Origin: Prevotellaceae bacterium
Lineage (GTDB): Bacteria; Bacteroidota; Bacteroidia; Bacteroidales; UBA932
Direction of reading: 5' to 3'
Assembly (NCBI GenBank): GCA_031278495.1
Contig: JAITKG010000098.1
Span: 1 to 6,756, forward strand
DNA length: 6,756 bases
The translations under genes were made by a program, and so were the position numbers. Of the stretch, positions 6,316 to 6,756 are shown in pieces; within the stretch, counting starts at the first letter, position 1, and the number at the start of each line of letters is the position of its first letter. The notes beneath the pieces were generated by a model. The model saw only the letters and a program-made list of their open reading frames with translations, ran no database searches and was not told where the DNA came from.

Positions 6316-6482
6316 GCGCGTGCGTTGCATGCGGTTATGTGGCGATTATTGGGGGTTGCATGGCGACATTCCCCGTACTTCACGGCAGGCGGCGCAGGGA
6401 TTTTCCGTTATGTGCCGGTATTGCTCCGCGCGAAAGGCGCAGGGGCGTTTTTCAACCACGCGTGTAAGCGCGTGGTTGAAAA
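6316..6482. other. GC-rich, structured gene-free element after purS
   Basis: By hand count about 59% of these 167 bases are G or C, against a very AT-rich stretch right after. It holds two adjacent hairpins: GCTCC-GCGC with GCGC-A-GGGGC at 6423-6446 (one bulged A) and a perfect 14-bp stem at 6449-6482. The 9-mer GGCGCAGGG occurs twice, at 6391-6399 and 6436-6444, 45 bp apart. A smaller stem, CCGT/ACGG, lies at 6373-6385. No convincing gene was found. It may be a dispersed repeat, an unclassified small RNA or an elaborate 3' end of the pssA-purS transcript. Confidence 0.5.
6449..6482. repeat. Perfect 14-bp inverted repeat (hairpin)
   Basis: TTTTCAACCACGCG (6449-6462) and CGCGTGGTTGAAAA (6469-6482) pair perfectly around the loop TGTAAG. 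The T-run is in the left arm and the A-run in the right arm, and no T-tract follows on either strand, so it is not a textbook intrinsic terminator even though it sits after purS. It may still stop or protect the transcript, as 3'-end hairpins often do. Confidence 0.85.
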
Positions 6483-6530
6483 TATATTGCCATACTCTTT
6501 TAAATTTCTTAATATTTTTTTAATATTTTA

Positions 6531-6560
6531 TTGTTTTGTTAAAAAAACTTATTACCTTTG
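6531..6560 (+). promoter_or_regulatory. Strong Bacteroidota promoter for an off-window transcript
   Basis: A perfect -7 box TACCTTTG lies at 6553-6560, with a -33 TTG at 6531-6533 exactly 19 nt upstream. The upstream 40 bases are almost pure A/T, with TTAATATTTT repeated, like the A/T-rich upstream regions of strongly expressed genes. The expected transcription start is near 6567. No coding sequence starts between here and the right edge. Confidence 0.75.
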
Positions 6561-6756
6561 CATCCACAAATTGACTATACCAGTCAAAATTTCCATTAAG
6601 TTATTTGTTATCAATTCTTGTCAAAAAGGATTAAATTATTCGCCCTTGTGGTATAATTTATTCGTTTATTATTGATTTTCCGGTTAATTCATCTTTCCGG
6701 TTAATTTTTTTTTTGTAAAAAAACTACTTTTCATCCCCTTTTTCGTCCGCTCTTAT
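6561..6756 (+). promoter_or_regulatory. Long non-coding leader running off the right edge
   Basis: About 190 bases downstream of the 6531-6560 promoter contain no plausible gene in any frame. At the very start of the predicted transcript TTGACT (6571-6576) pairs with AGTCAA (6582-6587). CCACAA (6564-6569) could also pair with TTGTGG (6646-6651), and GTCAAAA occurs twice (6583-6589, 6620-6626). Near the end are the direct repeat at 6677-6706, a run of ten T (6705-6714) followed by GT and seven A, then pyrimidine-rich sequence. This could be a regulatory leader of the next gene or the start of a non-coding RNA; no known riboswitch class was recognised. Confidence 0.4.
6677..6706. repeat. 13-bp direct repeat TTTCCGGTTAATT, two copies
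   Basis: TTTCCGGTTAATT occurs at 6677-6689 and 6694-6706, a 17-bp period, with only CATC or similar between. The second copy runs straight into a ten-T tract. The two CCGG cores could pair with each other in RNA (4 bp). It may be a protein-binding site or simply a local duplication. Confidence 0.6.

Noticed and set aside
6325..6675. Plus-strand open frame of 116 codons after purS
   Set aside because: It crosses the perfect hairpin and the strong promoter, switches from a GC-rich to an extremely AT-rich composition midway, and the product matches no family I recognise.
6677..6706. Direct repeat considered as the start of a CRISPR array
   Set aside because: Only two copies, 13 bp long with a 4-bp gap; no spacer-sized intervals and no cas genes in the window.
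6553..6756. rRNA or tRNA gene after the strong promoter
   Set aside because: No tRNA arms, CCA end or recognisable rRNA sequence could be seen in the part that is visible; such a gene could still lie beyond the edge.

Overview
The window looks like chromosomal DNA from a member of the Bacteroidota, probably Bacteroidales. Three perfect copies of the Bacteroidota -7 promoter box (TAnnTTTG) sit where promoters are expected. Gene starts follow AT-rich sequence without a clear Shine-Dalgarno site. The protein set (a Bacteroidota-style repeat-rich exported protein, a SPOR lipoprotein, DUF389, CapA and PhoH) also fits. Base composition is moderate, with AT-rich gaps between genes. The genus cannot be named from this sequence alone.

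Layout. (1) Bases 1-240, minus strand: the N-terminal part of an exported Ig/PKD-like protein that runs off the left edge. Its signal peptide is preceded by a stop codon and has no usable ATG, so the start looks lost or the assembly has an error there. (2) Bases 293-315: a 9-bp hairpin with a T-rich tail that probably ends the next operon. (3) Bases 355-3803, minus strand: a compact three-gene operon transcribed in the order DUF389 membrane protein, CapA-like metallophosphatase-fold protein, PhoH-family ATPase. The first two overlap by 4 bp (ATGA) and the last two are 18 bp apart. (4) Bases 3851-4399, plus strand: a short lipoprotein with a coiled coil and a SPOR domain, driven by its own promoter. 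(5) Bases 4429-4475: a strong 18-bp hairpin between convergent genes; its right arm also encodes the C-terminus of the next gene. (6) Bases 4451-5236, minus strand: a glutaminyl-peptide cyclotransferase lipoprotein with its own promoter. (7) Bases 5306-6315, plus strand: pssA (CDP-diacylglycerol-serine phosphatidyltransferase) followed 11 bp later by purS (FGAM synthase subunit). (8) Bases 6316-6482: a GC-rich gene-free stretch with two hairpins, the second a perfect 14-bp stem. (9) Bases 6483-6756: an AT-rich region with a very good promoter at 6531-6560 and about 190 nt of apparently non-coding leader that continues past the right edge.

Most of this is housekeeping: envelope lipid synthesis (PssA), purine synthesis (PurS), cell-wall or envelope proteins (SPOR lipoprotein, CapA-like), protein N-terminal modification (QC) and an RNA- or phosphate-stress-linked ATPase (PhoH). 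I found no convincing new multi-gene system. The parts that best repay a second look are the GC-rich structured element after purS, the long leader at the right edge, the start-less exported protein at the left edge, and the hairpin that doubles as coding sequence.
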